Below, one piece after another: positions 1 through 8,608 of a stretch of 20,525 bases of DNA. Position 1 is the stretch's first letter; every line of letters starts with the position of its first letter. The stretch comes from Cudoniella acicularis (taxonomy: Eukaryota > Ascomycota > Leotiomycetes > Helotiales > Helotiaceae), in the NCBI GenBank assembly GCA_013054445.1, contig JAAMPI010001056.1, positions 1-20,525 of the forward strand. The letters run 5' to 3'. The translations under genes were made by a program, and so were the position numbers. The notes under the pieces were generated by a model. It saw only the letters and a program-made list of their open reading frames with translations, ran no database searches and was not told the DNA's origin.

Positions 1-863
1 ATCTTAATAAGTTATATAAACAGCTTAGCTATAACCTTATAGTCTCTAATAAAGCGTCGGTAGAAGTTATAGAATCTAAAGAACAACTAGACGTTATAGA
101 CTATATCTAAAGCCTTTTAGTTATAGATAGTCTCGACTTTATTAGAGTTTATTTTAATATCGTTAGTACTAATAATAAAGCCTAAATATTTTATCTTCTT
201 AACTCTAAATTTATATTTCTTAATATTAGCTTATAAGCTAATATTTTAAAGTTATTATAAGACTTTTTTAATATAGAATTTATAGTCTAGCTTATTCTTT
301 AAATAGATAAGGATATTATTAATATAAATAGTATAGAAGTTGTTTAGATAGTCGAAGAAGATATTATTTATATACTTCTAGTATATAGCTAAGCTATTAG
401 TTAGTTTAAAAGGTAAGACCTTATATTTATAAGCTCTATATCTCGTCTAGAAGGTAGTTAGCTCTTCTAAATTAAGACTTATCTATATCTAATAGAAAGC
501 TTAATAAATATTAAGCTTTATAAAGATCTTAGCCCTTTCTATATAAGCGAGAGTCTTATCGATTAAGAGGAGCGAGTATCGATTATTATAGATAAGTTAG
601 TTAAGCTTCTAATAGTCGATATAGAAGCGTAGGCTTCTATTAGGCTTCTTAATAAAGAGGACTAGTATAGTATAGAAGAACTAACTAGGTTTAATAAATC
701 CTTTATATAAGTTATTAACTAGATACTTTTTTATAGCTTCTAGCTCTTCTATTATTATCTTATATAAAAGGCTATATCCTAGGTTATTATCGACTTTAAA
801 AGTGATTTTATAGTCGTATAAGTAGTATAGAGATAAAACGTTAGAGATAGCCTTAAAAAACAT
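1..863 (-). pseudogene. gypsy reverse transcriptase pseudogene
   Basis: Minus-strand translation gives the typical fungal Ty3/gypsy RT start: an LYK..EELEAIKKYL segment followed by GFIKPS (681-863 is open, 60 codons). It continues through fingers and palm (KIFTKLDIRQAF-like, then VLPFGLTNGPA-like, both degraded) to the catalytic box. The YIDD box reads Y-I-N-N at 315-326: both catalytic aspartates have become asparagine by GAT to AAT changes. Downstream, a KYLGFIIST-like stretch and an FYRRFIRDY-like thumb segment close to position 1 show that the fragment ends just before RNase H. The ATG at 863 is an accident of the open stretch and is not a real start. Confidence 0.88.
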
Positions 864-1840
864 ATTAAGATAGTCTAAATAAGCCTTAAGGACTAAGATA
901 AGGTCTTCTTAACTATCTAAACTAGGCTTAAGAAGACGTTCTTATAGAATCTAGTCGATTTCGTATAAGCTAGCCGTATAAGCCTCGTTCTTAGAACGCT
1001 TTAGATTAAAGTAAGTCCTTATAGTACTAATAGCTACGATATCGACAGTCGCTTCTAAAGGCTTAGACGGTCCGGGATATTATTTCTTCTAGTAAAAGGT
1101 CTCTCTAATTCGGACGACTTCTATTAAGTTATCTTCTATTCTTTAAAGGCTATCCTAGGTATCTTACTTAAAAGTCTATTAGACTATAAGCTTCTAGGTT
1201 AACTTCTTATTAGTCGGATTAGACTCGACGCTAGTGTCCGAGTTATATAAAAGGTCGCGATCCGAGTCGCTTTTAAGGGTAGAATTAGAGTCGTCGCTAG
1301 AATCCTCTACGTAGGCGTAGATTAAGGCTTTACTAGTAGCTCGACGTCGATCTTCTATATTAAAGGCCCTGTTATATACGTCTATATTATTCTAGAAGTT
1401 ATATTATAGAGAGTAGGGGACGAAGGTCTTTTAATCGATAATTATATCCTTAATAACTAACTAGGACGGCTATAGGTCTTTAGGCTATTAAAGGCAGCGC
1501 TTATAGACGTTGACTAGGATATAGAAGTAGTTTAGCTACTTTTATCTAAAGATATAGTTATAAGAACTAAGGTTAAGGATTAGAAGAGAAAGGTTATATT
1601 GTTTTTATCTATTAATTATTAGGTATAACTATAAGAAGTAGATAATTAAGCTTTCTATCTTCTTATTATATCCTCTTATTATAATTATATAAGATAGTTA
1701 TTAGGCCTTAAGATCTAAGAACTTTATAATATCTAAAGTATAAAAAGTATTAATAAAAATAAAACTATTTATTCTAGAGTTAATAAAAGCTTTAAACTTA
1801 ATACTATATCTATTATTTAGTAGTATATATAAAATAGTTA
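864..1840 (-). pseudogene. gypsy aspartic protease and PR-RT linker, pseudogene
   Basis: The segment directly upstream of RT on the minus strand. The retroviral-type protease active site, normally D-S/T-G inside an F(I/V)DSGAN context, reads N-S-R at 1773-1781, followed by INSFIFINT. The Asp to Asn and Gly to Arg changes are both single G-to-A steps, so the enzyme is dead. Beyond it come a degraded NLPLLILDL-like strand and a W(L)..F-type region, then an acidic linker (about 900-1300) leading without a visible break into the RT frame. Stops are TAA/TAG only at most positions, compatible with former Gln codons. Exact limits of the protease domain cannot be set by eye. Confidence 0.75.
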
Positions 1841-2657
1841 AATAGAGGCTATCTATTAGCTAACTTAAGTCGATCTTTATAAGATTAACTCTAAATTTAT
1901 CTAGATAAGAGTCTTTATCTAGGCGTCTTCTTTTCCTGACTCTCTTTTATTATCTTGTCTTTTTTTTAAATAAGTCTTCGACCTTTTTAATATCTATAGC
2001 CCGCTTCGGCTTAATATAGTCTTTTAATATATAGCTAGGCTCGCCGTAATTATAGTATATTAAAGAGGGTACTAGTATTAAGCTATAGAGTCGCTTCTTA
2101 AGGATAGAAGTTAGATATAAGAGAGTCGTTAGTCCTAGGGTAATAATCTAGTAGCTATTTAGTAGGGGATTAGTAGTTAGTCAGAAGGTAGGGACGTAAA
2201 AAGGCTTTACTAAGGTAGTAGCCTTCTACTTACGCGCCTTCTTTTACCTATAAGCTATAATACGCTTAAGTTTAGTGTCTAGGTCGCTTACTACTTTATA
2301 AAGGTCTTAGAGTCGTCTACTAAAACTATAAAGCTAGGTTACTAGTCGGTCCTAGAAAGGATTAAGAAGTCGATTATATAGTCTATAAAAACAGAACTGT
2401 TTAGATATCTAGGCTTCGTCGGCTAAATATAGGAACTAGGTCTTAAACTTATAAAAGAACTAGCTATCTCTTATCTTTAGGTCGTTATATTCGACCTTAG
2501 CGTTATATATATAGTAGGGGATAGTATAGATCTTAGCTAGGTAGTCGACTATAGCCTAGGTAATAGAGAACTTAAAGAACACTAGTATATAGTTATTATA
2601 TTAAGAGAACAAGTACTTCTAAGCGTTGCTTTATATATAGGAAAAGATATAGGCTAT
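1841..2657 (-). pseudogene. gypsy gag (capsid plus CCHC knuckle) pseudogene, N-terminus missing
   Basis: Minus-strand translation gives a Retrotrans_gag-like capsid segment (an AYIFS..-like start, then YLAKIYTIPYY.., EYNDLKIRDS and FFYKFKT) followed by a basic region and a nucleocapsid knuckle. The knuckle at 2016-2057 has the exact 14-codon spacing of CX2CX4HX4C, but all four metal ligands are lost: three Cys codons read Tyr (TAC/TAT) and the His codon reads Tyr, while the Gly before His reads Ser. All are RIP-type transitions. The first part of gag is absent because the LTR of the neighbouring gag-only element abuts at 2658. Confidence 0.82.
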
Positions 2658-2822
2658 TATAGAGGGACGGGAAGCCTTTAAAAAGTAGACTTAAAACTAA
2701 TAACTAAAAGACTCGAATCTTTAAAAAGGATCGTTATTATTCTTCGAGAAGAAAGGACGGAGAGACCTTATATATATAAATATAGTCACGTACTACGGCA
2801 CGTAATATAAAACCCTACTATA
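2658..2822 (-). repeat. LTR (3' copy) of the gag-only element
   Basis: Aligns along its whole length with 3908-4070. The boundary is defined by the loss of similarity immediately outside the shared TATAGAGGGACGGG (left edge) and CTACTATA (right edge) blocks. This copy is more strongly RIP-mutated than the other: the two CACGTG hexamers have become CACGTA, and TGTAG at the 5' end (minus strand) reads TATAG. Confidence 0.85.
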
Positions 2823-2840
2823 TACGACCCCTTTCTCTTA
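2823..2840 (-). other. candidate polypurine tract
   Basis: On the minus strand the bases just upstream of the 3' LTR read AAGAGAAAGGGG followed by TCGTA and then the LTR start. A purine run of this kind directly before the 3' LTR is what plus-strand priming needs, and it supports the LTR boundary chosen. Confidence 0.6.
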
Positions 2841-2945
2841 GTNCTCGTCCCCTNANCACTCTTNANAACTNAGCTAACTTAATCAATACTTAAAACTTNA
2901 NACTAAGANNTAANACTTAAGACTACTAAAANACAAGACCTTAAA

Positions 2946-3801
2946 TCAGTGCCTAAAGACGACAGGATTCCGGGCTCTCTTNNTAACNACTTCGTCCNAC
3001 TCGGTGCNATCNNTACGGGCTTTCACCTGCTCTCCCTNGCTTATCGTCGAATCCNAGAANGGCAGCGCAGTCACGTAGCCATTCCTCTTCNGGCCTAGGC
3101 AAAGCTCTCCTCGGTCATTNAGGTGGCATNTGCCGACTTCNAGGTGGTNTAGGAACNAGGGGCACTTGTTCCGATGCCGGTGCTNTATNCTGTCNTNATN
3201 CTTATTNTGNCAGTANAAGCACCCCTTGACGATCGATACTAACTGGACNAANGGTNGGCCAGTAGAAGGAAGGTTCGTAGAAGGCCTCGAAGCTTGACGT
3301 CGTTNCGGGGGNACGTACGGCGANGNCGGTGGAGACGGNGAAGGNGNNTCNGGCGAATAAGAGGCTTGCTNGCGCGTANACTGCTTTATTTGTCGNCGTA
3401 CGCGTTCTACGTACTCTCGTGCTTCTTNGCCCTTAAGNACAGGGGTCGAAGGCGNGGAAGACGAAGGCTCGGAAGGTAAAGNCGANTCGANAGTCGGGAC
3501 GATTCGTATCGGATTAATCGATAATCTCGGCNGCGCNGGCCGAGAAGGCTTCNGAACAGGTCGTGTAGAAGGCTTCTGAACGGGGGTCGCTNGAATAGGG
3601 GTTGCTNAGGGGGCCNGTGGCGCNNTGCAGACTTCCTNAGCCGGGCTNAACAAGTCGATATCNAGGTCCCNAACCAAGTGCCTNAAGAATCGAGCAGCCA
3701 ATAGGAGGACGAAGAAGAAAAGCANCAGGACTTCGGAAAGAGCCTNACTTNCTCGGTCTCGGACAAGNTTCCACCGTGCCGTATTGGTAATATCAGGTCG
3801 T
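2946..3801 (-). CDS. gag-like protein of the compact LTR element (contains many N)
   Basis: An open minus-strand frame ending in TGA at 2946-2948. It is continuous from about 3801, with no ATG seen; the longest called segment starts at a TTG (3701). The N-terminal half is rich in Pro, Ser and charged residues (low complexity). The C-terminal third has a Cys/His cluster (GC.YC.NK, then HRHRNKCP) followed by a GECH.NDRGELCLG-like stretch, resembling the end of fungal gypsy gag proteins, where a zinc knuckle is followed by 'G.(V/I)H.N..G(R/E).CLG'. This is the best preserved ORF of the left part. Single N bases are scattered through it, mostly where a C/T or G/A ambiguity would be expected, so the protein cannot be read completely. 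Function: presumably capsid/nucleocapsid. The assignment is by motif only. Confidence 0.6.
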
Positions 3802-3892
3802 TAGGACGTAGCTTAAGGAAGGACTGTCGATAACTTGACTACGAATCTAAAAGACTATAAGGATGTGAAGCTTAGCTTCGTTTACCGTCCCT

Positions 3893-3905
3893 GCGTAGGT
3901 CACCA
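3893..3905 (-). other. candidate primer-binding site
   Basis: The minus strand reads TGGTGACCTACGC starting two bases after the end of the 5' LTR. TGG complementary to a tRNA CCA end at this distance is the usual layout of a retrotransposon PBS. The matching tRNA was not identified. Confidence 0.6.
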
Positions 3906-3907
3906 AA

Positions 3908-4070
3908 TATAGAGGGACGGGAGGCCTCTAAAATAGACACTTAAAAACTAATGACTAAAAGACTCGAATCTCTAGGAAGGATAGTTGTTGTTCTCCGAGG
4001 AGGGACGGAGAGACCTTATATATATGAATATAGTCACGTGTTACGGCACGTGACACAGAACCCCACTACA
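3908..4070 (-). repeat. LTR (5' copy) of the gag-only element
   Basis: Better preserved partner of 2658-2822. It contains a perfect 8-bp inverted repeat with a 6-bp spacer, GTCACGTG (4033-4040) and CACGTGAC (4047-4054), so two E-box-type CACGTG hexamers lie in the U3 side. A TATA-like run on the minus strand (around 4015-4032) follows, in the right order for a promoter. It ends in CTACA (+ strand 4066-4070), the complement of a TGTAG start. Confidence 0.85.
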
Positions 4071-4173
4071 CTAGAGCGGTATAGAGAGACTGACTAGGTT
4101 TAATAAATCCTTTATATAAGTTATCGACTAGATACTTCTTTATAGCCTCTAGCTCCTCTGTTATTATCTTATA
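4071..4173 (-). pseudogene. second gypsy RT fragment
   Basis: Aligns base for base, with transitions, to 663-770. On the minus strand it reads YK(I)ITEELEAIKKYLVDNLYKGFIKPSQS, better preserved than the copy at 681-863. It is cut on one side by the LTR at 4070 and on the other at about 4173 by unrelated sequence. The transitions between the copies are of RIP type. Confidence 0.85.
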
Positions 4174-4272
4174 TCCCTTCTGCTGCCAGTAGAGCGCACG
4201 TGGCCCGTGCACTTTTAAGCGAGCCAGTTAGAGAGCTAAGATTTCAGAAATAAGGGGTTAATTTTATCTATT
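4174..4272. other. short unassigned stretch between gypsy scrap and piggyBac-like ORF
   Basis: About 100 bp with more balanced base composition than its surroundings (CA/TG dinucleotides are present), so little RIP damage. It contains GGGGTTAA at 4254-4261. TTAA is the piggyBac target, but it lies only 11 bp from the transposase stop and no terminal inverted repeat was seen, so it is not called as a boundary. It could be the continuation of the LINE ORF1 interrupted at about 6115; this was not confirmed. Confidence 0.3.
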
Positions 4273-6077
4273 TTAGTAATATCTCTTAAAGCAACTACCC
4301 TCCTTATATAAAGTAACCTTATATTACTTATAGCTATAGATAGAGGTCCTCCTCTTACTTTTTTCACCTAAATTAGCCGTAACTTCTAAGAGTATAGCCC
4401 TTTTAAGTAGCCGGTCTTGATGCCTTAACCCTTTATATACTATATAGTCCTTACGCGTAGGCATCTTAACATGCTAATACTGATATAAAGGTACTTCTAG
4501 GGCCTCTGAATCTATATATAGATATACCCGCTTTTTAGGTACCTCTATATCCTTACTAAGTATAAGCAATAACTCTACTAGCTAAATCTAGAAGTTATCT
4601 TATAACCGGAGTATCTTCTTTCCCTTCTATTTAGAGTATAGGGCTAGTAAATAATAGTTTACTAAGACTATTATAAATAAGAAGTGTTTTATAGCCTGTC
4701 CTCCTCCTCTCTTAAGTTGTTATAGCCCTAAATTATACCCCTATAACTGATCTACTAGGTTAACCGGACCTATTTAGTGATTATAAACATCGTAGAGCTC
4801 TAGTATCTATATCTCTTTCTTATAAAGGTCGCTAAATAGCTTACGAGCTGTTTTAGCTTTAGAGGATAAGAGTTTTAGGCGTTTGCGTAAGGATAAGACC
4901 TTCTTGTCTACCTCCTAATATGTCGATATTATAAGTATAAAAGCATTGTCCTTCTACCCTACTTAGTTAACTCGATTTGACTCGATAGGAAAGTCGTAGA
5001 GGGTACCCTAAGGCATCTCGTTCTTGCCCTTATCCTTCCTCTTAAGCTCGATTAACTCTAATATAACGCTAGAGTTTGTCTTATAAGTTCTAGTTATTAC
5101 GTATCCTTTAGATCGAAAGAGCTCTAGAAGCTTTTTTAGAGACAAAGAGGTTATCGAGGTAAACATGATATAGACTATCTCTCTTTAAGAGTTGCTTAAA
5201 TAGTTAGACTATAACTGCCTGTGTCTTATTCCCCTTATTTCTAGTCTTTATACCCCCTAATTCTATAGGGGTTTTGACGCTAATTAGGCCGTGCTTCTTT
5301 CTAGGATAATACTATATCTATTTGAGTATAAACCCCCTTTATATAATATACTATACCTTTAAACCTATAGCGTAGGCTTATTTAGGACAGTTATAACCTC
5401 TTTTACCTTTCTAGTAAAGCGCTTAATATACTCGTCAACTGCTAGGTCTTGTCTAGGGCGCTAAAGGATAGTATTTATAGCTTGAATAGAGCTATTAAGA
5501 GGCTCCTACTATAAAATAATTAGAATAGGGCTAAGAATAAGAGTATAAAGCTTACTCTTTAATAAATATCTATAGTCTTAGGACTATAAATCCTATATCT
5601 TATTTTTAACTCTTAAAACCGGTTCCTAGCTATATACTTAGTAATATAGTGAAAAGGGGTCCCTAAGCGTGTGTCCTAATAGTCCTAGACCTAATTTAAT
5701 AGATAGATTGTTATATATATCTTAATTATAAGAAAGGTATATATCTCTTTTATATAGGTCAGATACTACTTTAATACTCGACTATTCGGCTTTATAGGAT
5801 CACGCGGCTCTCTAGAACAAGAGTTCGTATACTAGACTATCGACTAGATGATTTTAGGGGTATAATATAAGGCGAACACCGTAATAGGATTATCTATAGA
5901 GGCTTGAGGTAGGAGACGGATCTCGAGGTTAAAATCGGGGTATTCTATTAGTTCAAATCGGGTTTCTTTACTTTTTAGTGCCTTCGTATTAGGGCGTAGA
6001 GTCTCTATATCCGTAGGATCGAATTCGGTGCCTTCTATTATATTAGTTATAGTGAAATTAGTAGAAATAGGTAATAT
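4273..6077 (-). pseudogene. piggyBac-like (DDE_Tnp_1_7) transposase pseudogene
   Basis: Minus-strand translation has the architecture of a piggyBac transposase of about 600 residues. The N-terminal region contains NPITVFALYYTP..IIQSIV (with stops) and leads into a helical domain. A catalytic-core block reads HVYLDNLFVS, with the second Asp retained (codon at 5153-5155). The conserved YN..MG.VD..DQ block reads YDVYNH*IGPVNLVDQL, so the third catalytic Asp is Asn (4759-4761). At the C-terminus a basic RRTSIY..YK.YKVTLYKEGSCFKRYY segment matches the Cys-rich tail of the family with some Cys changed to Tyr; the stop is TAA at 4273-4275. The start codon reads ATA (from ATG) at about 6077. Besides RIP stops there is at least one frameshift, as the two catalytic blocks are out of phase. 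No terminal inverted repeats were found. Confidence 0.82.
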
Positions 6078-6119
6078 TTACTTGGTTTGTTTATTTAGTT
6101 TTAGTGTTCCTATAACCCC
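6078..6119. other. junction between piggyBac-like gene and LINE ORF1
   Basis: The LINE ORF1 reading frame (minus) is followed as far as about 6120, and the transposase frame starts at about 6077. TATAACCCC at 6111-6119 is the only TTAA-like sequence here and is imperfect. The nature of the joint, insertion or rearrangement, is not resolved. Confidence 0.35.
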
Positions 6120-7470
6120 TGTCAATTTGATGCCTCAGGCACTAACAGACGTGCGTCTAGCAGCAGAGGGGATAGTTAGCACACTTAGCCTCTAGATAAG
6201 GGCATATAGTAGCTTTTGCCTGGCAGATAGAACAGTAGTGCTAGTTAGTGTAGTGATAGGCACTATATAGCCTACAAATCGACTCTCTCTTATACTATGA
6301 GTCTAGGTAGCCAAATCCTTAACAGTTTCTATACTATATAGTAGGCGCAGTTATACGTAGCTTTTCTACCTATACGCTAATCCTAGTAATATAAAGTCGT
6401 CCTCTTATTACTCGAATCGCTTCTTCTTCTGTCGCGAAGGCCACTACTACCGATCCTGATTGGCTGAATCATCTTTTTTCCTCTAATAATATCTAATAAG
6501 GGGTTCCGATTAGGTTAAATCCTTTATTAAAGGTACGAATCTCGTCGATAATAAGGCTTATACCGTTAGGGTTATTAAAGTCTGATACTAGGATACTATA
6601 TAGTATTACTTTATACTAGGGTTCGTCTTTTTAAAAGCTTGAATAGGGGATAATATCGTCCTATATAGCCTTCTTTTTGATCAGGAATTTAGTAGTAAAG
6701 ATAGGGGTTATAGTGATTATAATATTCTGACCGAGGGACCTAGTGACGCTTATAATAACTGGGTCCTTAAATCCTTTATCCTAGAAGGCTTGATTAAGCT
6801 TGTTTCGTATAGAAAAGAGGCTAAATTCAGGAATCTGGTTACTTGATTAGATCAGAATAAGTCGTCTTTACTGGTCTGTCCTAGAGTTGCCTTTTTTAGG
6901 TTGGTTCTTTTTCTTTTCGACTAGCGTCTATTCCTGGGATATAGCCGTGTTCGTAGTGGATTTTGGGTCGATCGAAGCGATCTGTGTGATAGTCGGTGGT
7001 TTATTAGTAGCCTTGGCTAGTTCTTTAGTCTTAGACTCGATCTTGCGGGTAGTGGACTCTAGATTAGCTACCTGGGAGGCGATAATCTTAGAGGTGGTGT
7101 AGACCTTTCCCTTTTCGGTATAGTCTCGGAATATCTCTAGAAGGTCGAGGATTCTAGACTGCTCGTCGTGAGATTTAGCTAATCCTATAGCTTTTACTAG
7201 AAGGTCTCTCGCTTCTAGAATAAGGGGTTCAGGGGTATTACCGATTTGGGAAGTAGAGATTCTCTTGTTTGATTGGTCGTCTGCACGTTCCAGGGGGCGC
7301 TTCCTAATCGGGTCTCCCCCCTGTAGGTGAAAACTCTGCTTCTGAATAGGGGGTGGGTGAGACAGGTGGTCGGGTAAGGTAAACTCGAAGTGATATCGAG
7401 AGCCGTCGAGGCCTGTGATGCGATTTGGCTGTAGGGTAGGAGGTATTGCGATCTGGTCGATAATATCCAT
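6120..7470 (-). pseudogene. Tad-like LINE ORF1 (nucleic-acid-binding protein), decaying
   Basis: ATG at 7470 (MDIIDQIAIPP..). The first 180 codons are fully open to 6928 and include a coiled-coil-like stretch (VANLESTTRKIESKTKELAKA). After that the same frame continues with RIP-type stops to a Cys/His cluster at about 6125-6290, exactly in phase with the ATG (1,284 nt upstream). There HYCSICQAKATICPY and KCANY can be read, the tail of the two or three CCHC knuckles typical of Tad-type LINE ORF1. ORF2 does not follow; it is replaced by the piggyBac-like sequence. Just upstream of the ATG is a 5' UTR shared with the right edge of the window, which supports this start. The ORF is much less mutated than the gypsy remnant, so the insertion is younger or has seen fewer RIP cycles. 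Confidence 0.82.
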
Positions 7471-7477
7471 ATCGTCG

Positions 7478-7685
7478 TCCTAGGCGCTTCCTGATTGGTT
7501 GGGTAGTGGTGGTGGTGTCCCTAGGGGGCGATTTTCGGCTATTTTGGTCGGAATCGCGTCGCGTTCGCGAAGCTTTAGCGCTAGCTTAGCGCGCTTTAAG
7601 ATAGTGGGAATATAATCTGATTAAGTGTCTATCTAGTTTACTACCGTAGCCTTTACGATAAAAGCCGGAGTTACGTAAAAAAGAT
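7478..7685 (-). repeat. LINE 5' UTR, copy 1 (inverted relative to 20316-20525)
   Basis: 208 bp that match the reverse complement of 20316-20525 along their full length, apart from one GGT-unit difference, a single-base indel and eight substitutions. All eight are transitions, and six fit CpA/TpG to TpA changes. It lies immediately 5' of the ORF1 ATG. Both copies stop at the same place (ATCTTTTTTACG on the sense strand), so 7685 is probably the true 5' end of the LINE. Confidence 0.9.
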
Positions 7686-8424
7686 ACGCGACCTTGATTA
7701 AGCTAGATTATTAAGACTTAAAAACCTGTCTAATAATCTAGGCTAGGACTACTAGATTAGGGCAATAAAAGTAGTATAGAAGATAGTCGATAAAGCGGCT
7801 TCGCTTACGCTTAATTNGGTACTAGGGCATANAGAAGTAGAAGGNAACGAGGAAGCTGATTCGCTNGCTAAGCGAGGCACNAAATCAAGCTCGATATNNA
7901 CAAAGACTAGCTTCGTATNACTTNGACTTTTAATACGACAAATCGGCACTTTAGAATAGNAGAAGGCTATAGANNNATATAGNGACAAGGAGCGAGCNAA
8001 TCAGAACCCTAGGACCTATTCGAAGNNATTCCCCTNCNAGACNAGGTNAAATCTANNAATCCTAGNCGANANNAAAAGAGANCTAGCTAGCTCGTTCTAC
8101 TAACTNAAACTCGGCCACGGCTATATAAAGTCTTATTTATATCGAATTAAAGAGTCAGATAACGACACCTGTAGGTGTGGTAAAAAGGAGACTACAGAGC
8201 ACCTGTTATTAGCGTGCCTAGAAGGGTGGGAGCCTCGTAAGAAGCTTAAAAAGGACCTAGAAGGATCGACGATATCGCTACGCACCCTTCTACACACATC
8301 ACACGGTATCCAATCAACACTCGAGTTCCTTAAAAAGACCCGATTCGCTATAAGGAAGTGGCATATAGAGAGGGGAGAGGGTAGTGAGAGCAGGGAAGAG
8401 GAGAGAGATAAAGGGGACGTCTAA
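7686..8424 (+). pseudogene. Tad-like LINE ORF2 3' fragment (RNase H and C-terminal CCHC)
   Basis: A single plus-strand frame, with RIP stops at the 5' end and open from 8146 on. It begins inside the RNase H domain (LSDN..IRAIK, then VDKAASLTLN) and reaches the signature LTLNWVPGH.EVEGNEEADSLAK, where TGG and CCA are degraded to TNG and CTA at 7816-7824. Downstream comes a KLGHGYIKSYLYRI segment and a C-terminal knuckle C.CGKKETTEHLLLAC (CX1C..H..C), both standard at the end of ORF2 in this clade. Stop TAA at 8422-8424. Endonuclease and RT are missing (5' truncation). Many single N bases lie between 7817 and 8108. The fragment starts exactly where the other LINE's 5' UTR ends, so the two LINE pieces are head to tail-broken neighbours on opposite strands. 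Confidence 0.85.
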
Positions 8425-8608
8425 TCAGTCTTTATATTATTTCCTTTTGTTATTATTAGGGCCAGACCCTTACTGTCACCTGGAATACTTGGATTACTAC
8501 CTTTTGTAAATACTCTTGACTCGCTAGGGCTTGAAACCCAGCCGTCCTACTATAGTCTCTGACTTATAAAAGACGTAAAAAGGATAAATCAATTAATCAA
8601 TCAATCAA
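8425..8608 (+). repeat. LINE 3' UTR with AATC-type tail
   Basis: Sequence after the ORF2 stop, ending in a simple tandem run (AATCAATTAATCAATCAATCAA, 8587-8608). Short simple-sequence tails rather than poly(A) are common in Tad-type LINEs. This marks the 3' end of the plus-strand LINE. Confidence 0.7.

Larger units (their letters stand above)
1..2657 (-). mobile_element. Ty3/gypsy retrotransposon remnant (gag-PR-RT), heavily RIP-mutated
   Basis: Read on the minus strand, the order is gag capsid, CCHC knuckle, aspartic protease, linker and reverse transcriptase, which is the Ty3/gypsy order (gag, PR, RT). The element runs off the left edge of the window before RNase H and integrase. No LTR that clearly belongs to it is visible; its gag N-terminus is cut at 2657 by the LTR of a different short element. 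Reading frames are interrupted almost only by TAA/TAG, and the catalytic residues are replaced in a G-to-A/C-to-T direction, the pattern expected from RIP. The element is certainly non-functional. The family assignment rests on domain order and on motifs visible after translation. Confidence 0.9.
2658..4070 (-). mobile_element. compact gag-only LTR retrotransposon (TR-GAG-like)
   Basis: Two direct repeats of 165 bp (2658-2822) and 163 bp (3908-4070) bound about 1.1 kb. On the minus strand the order is LTR (4070-3908), a candidate primer-binding site two bases inside the LTR, an open gag-like frame, a polypurine tract, and the second LTR. The LTR ends are TGTAG..CTACA-like in the better preserved positions. 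No protease, RT or integrase fits in the internal region, so the element would depend on another element for mobility. No matching 5-bp target duplication is present (GCTAT before 2658, CTAGA after 4070), and the flanks come from different parts of gypsy, so at least one side has been rearranged. The label TR-GAG is by analogy with gag-only elements described in plants. Confidence 0.72.

Noticed and set aside
3294..3790. Other open frames on both strands overlapping the gag-like ORF
   Set aside because: GC-rich, N-containing shadows; only the minus frame ending at 2946 has the Cys/His cluster and gag-type tail.
4254..6119. GGGGTTAA and TATAACCCC as piggyBac element ends
   Set aside because: The CCC/GGG faces away from the transposase, the second site is not TTAA, and no inverted repeat follows; not called as boundaries.
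6887..7102. 71-codon plus-strand open frame
   Set aside because: Lies antisense to the in-frame LINE ORF1 (start at 7470, knuckles in phase); a shadow frame.
7752..7988. 78-codon minus-strand frame
   Set aside because: Antisense to the LINE RNase H frame on the plus strand.
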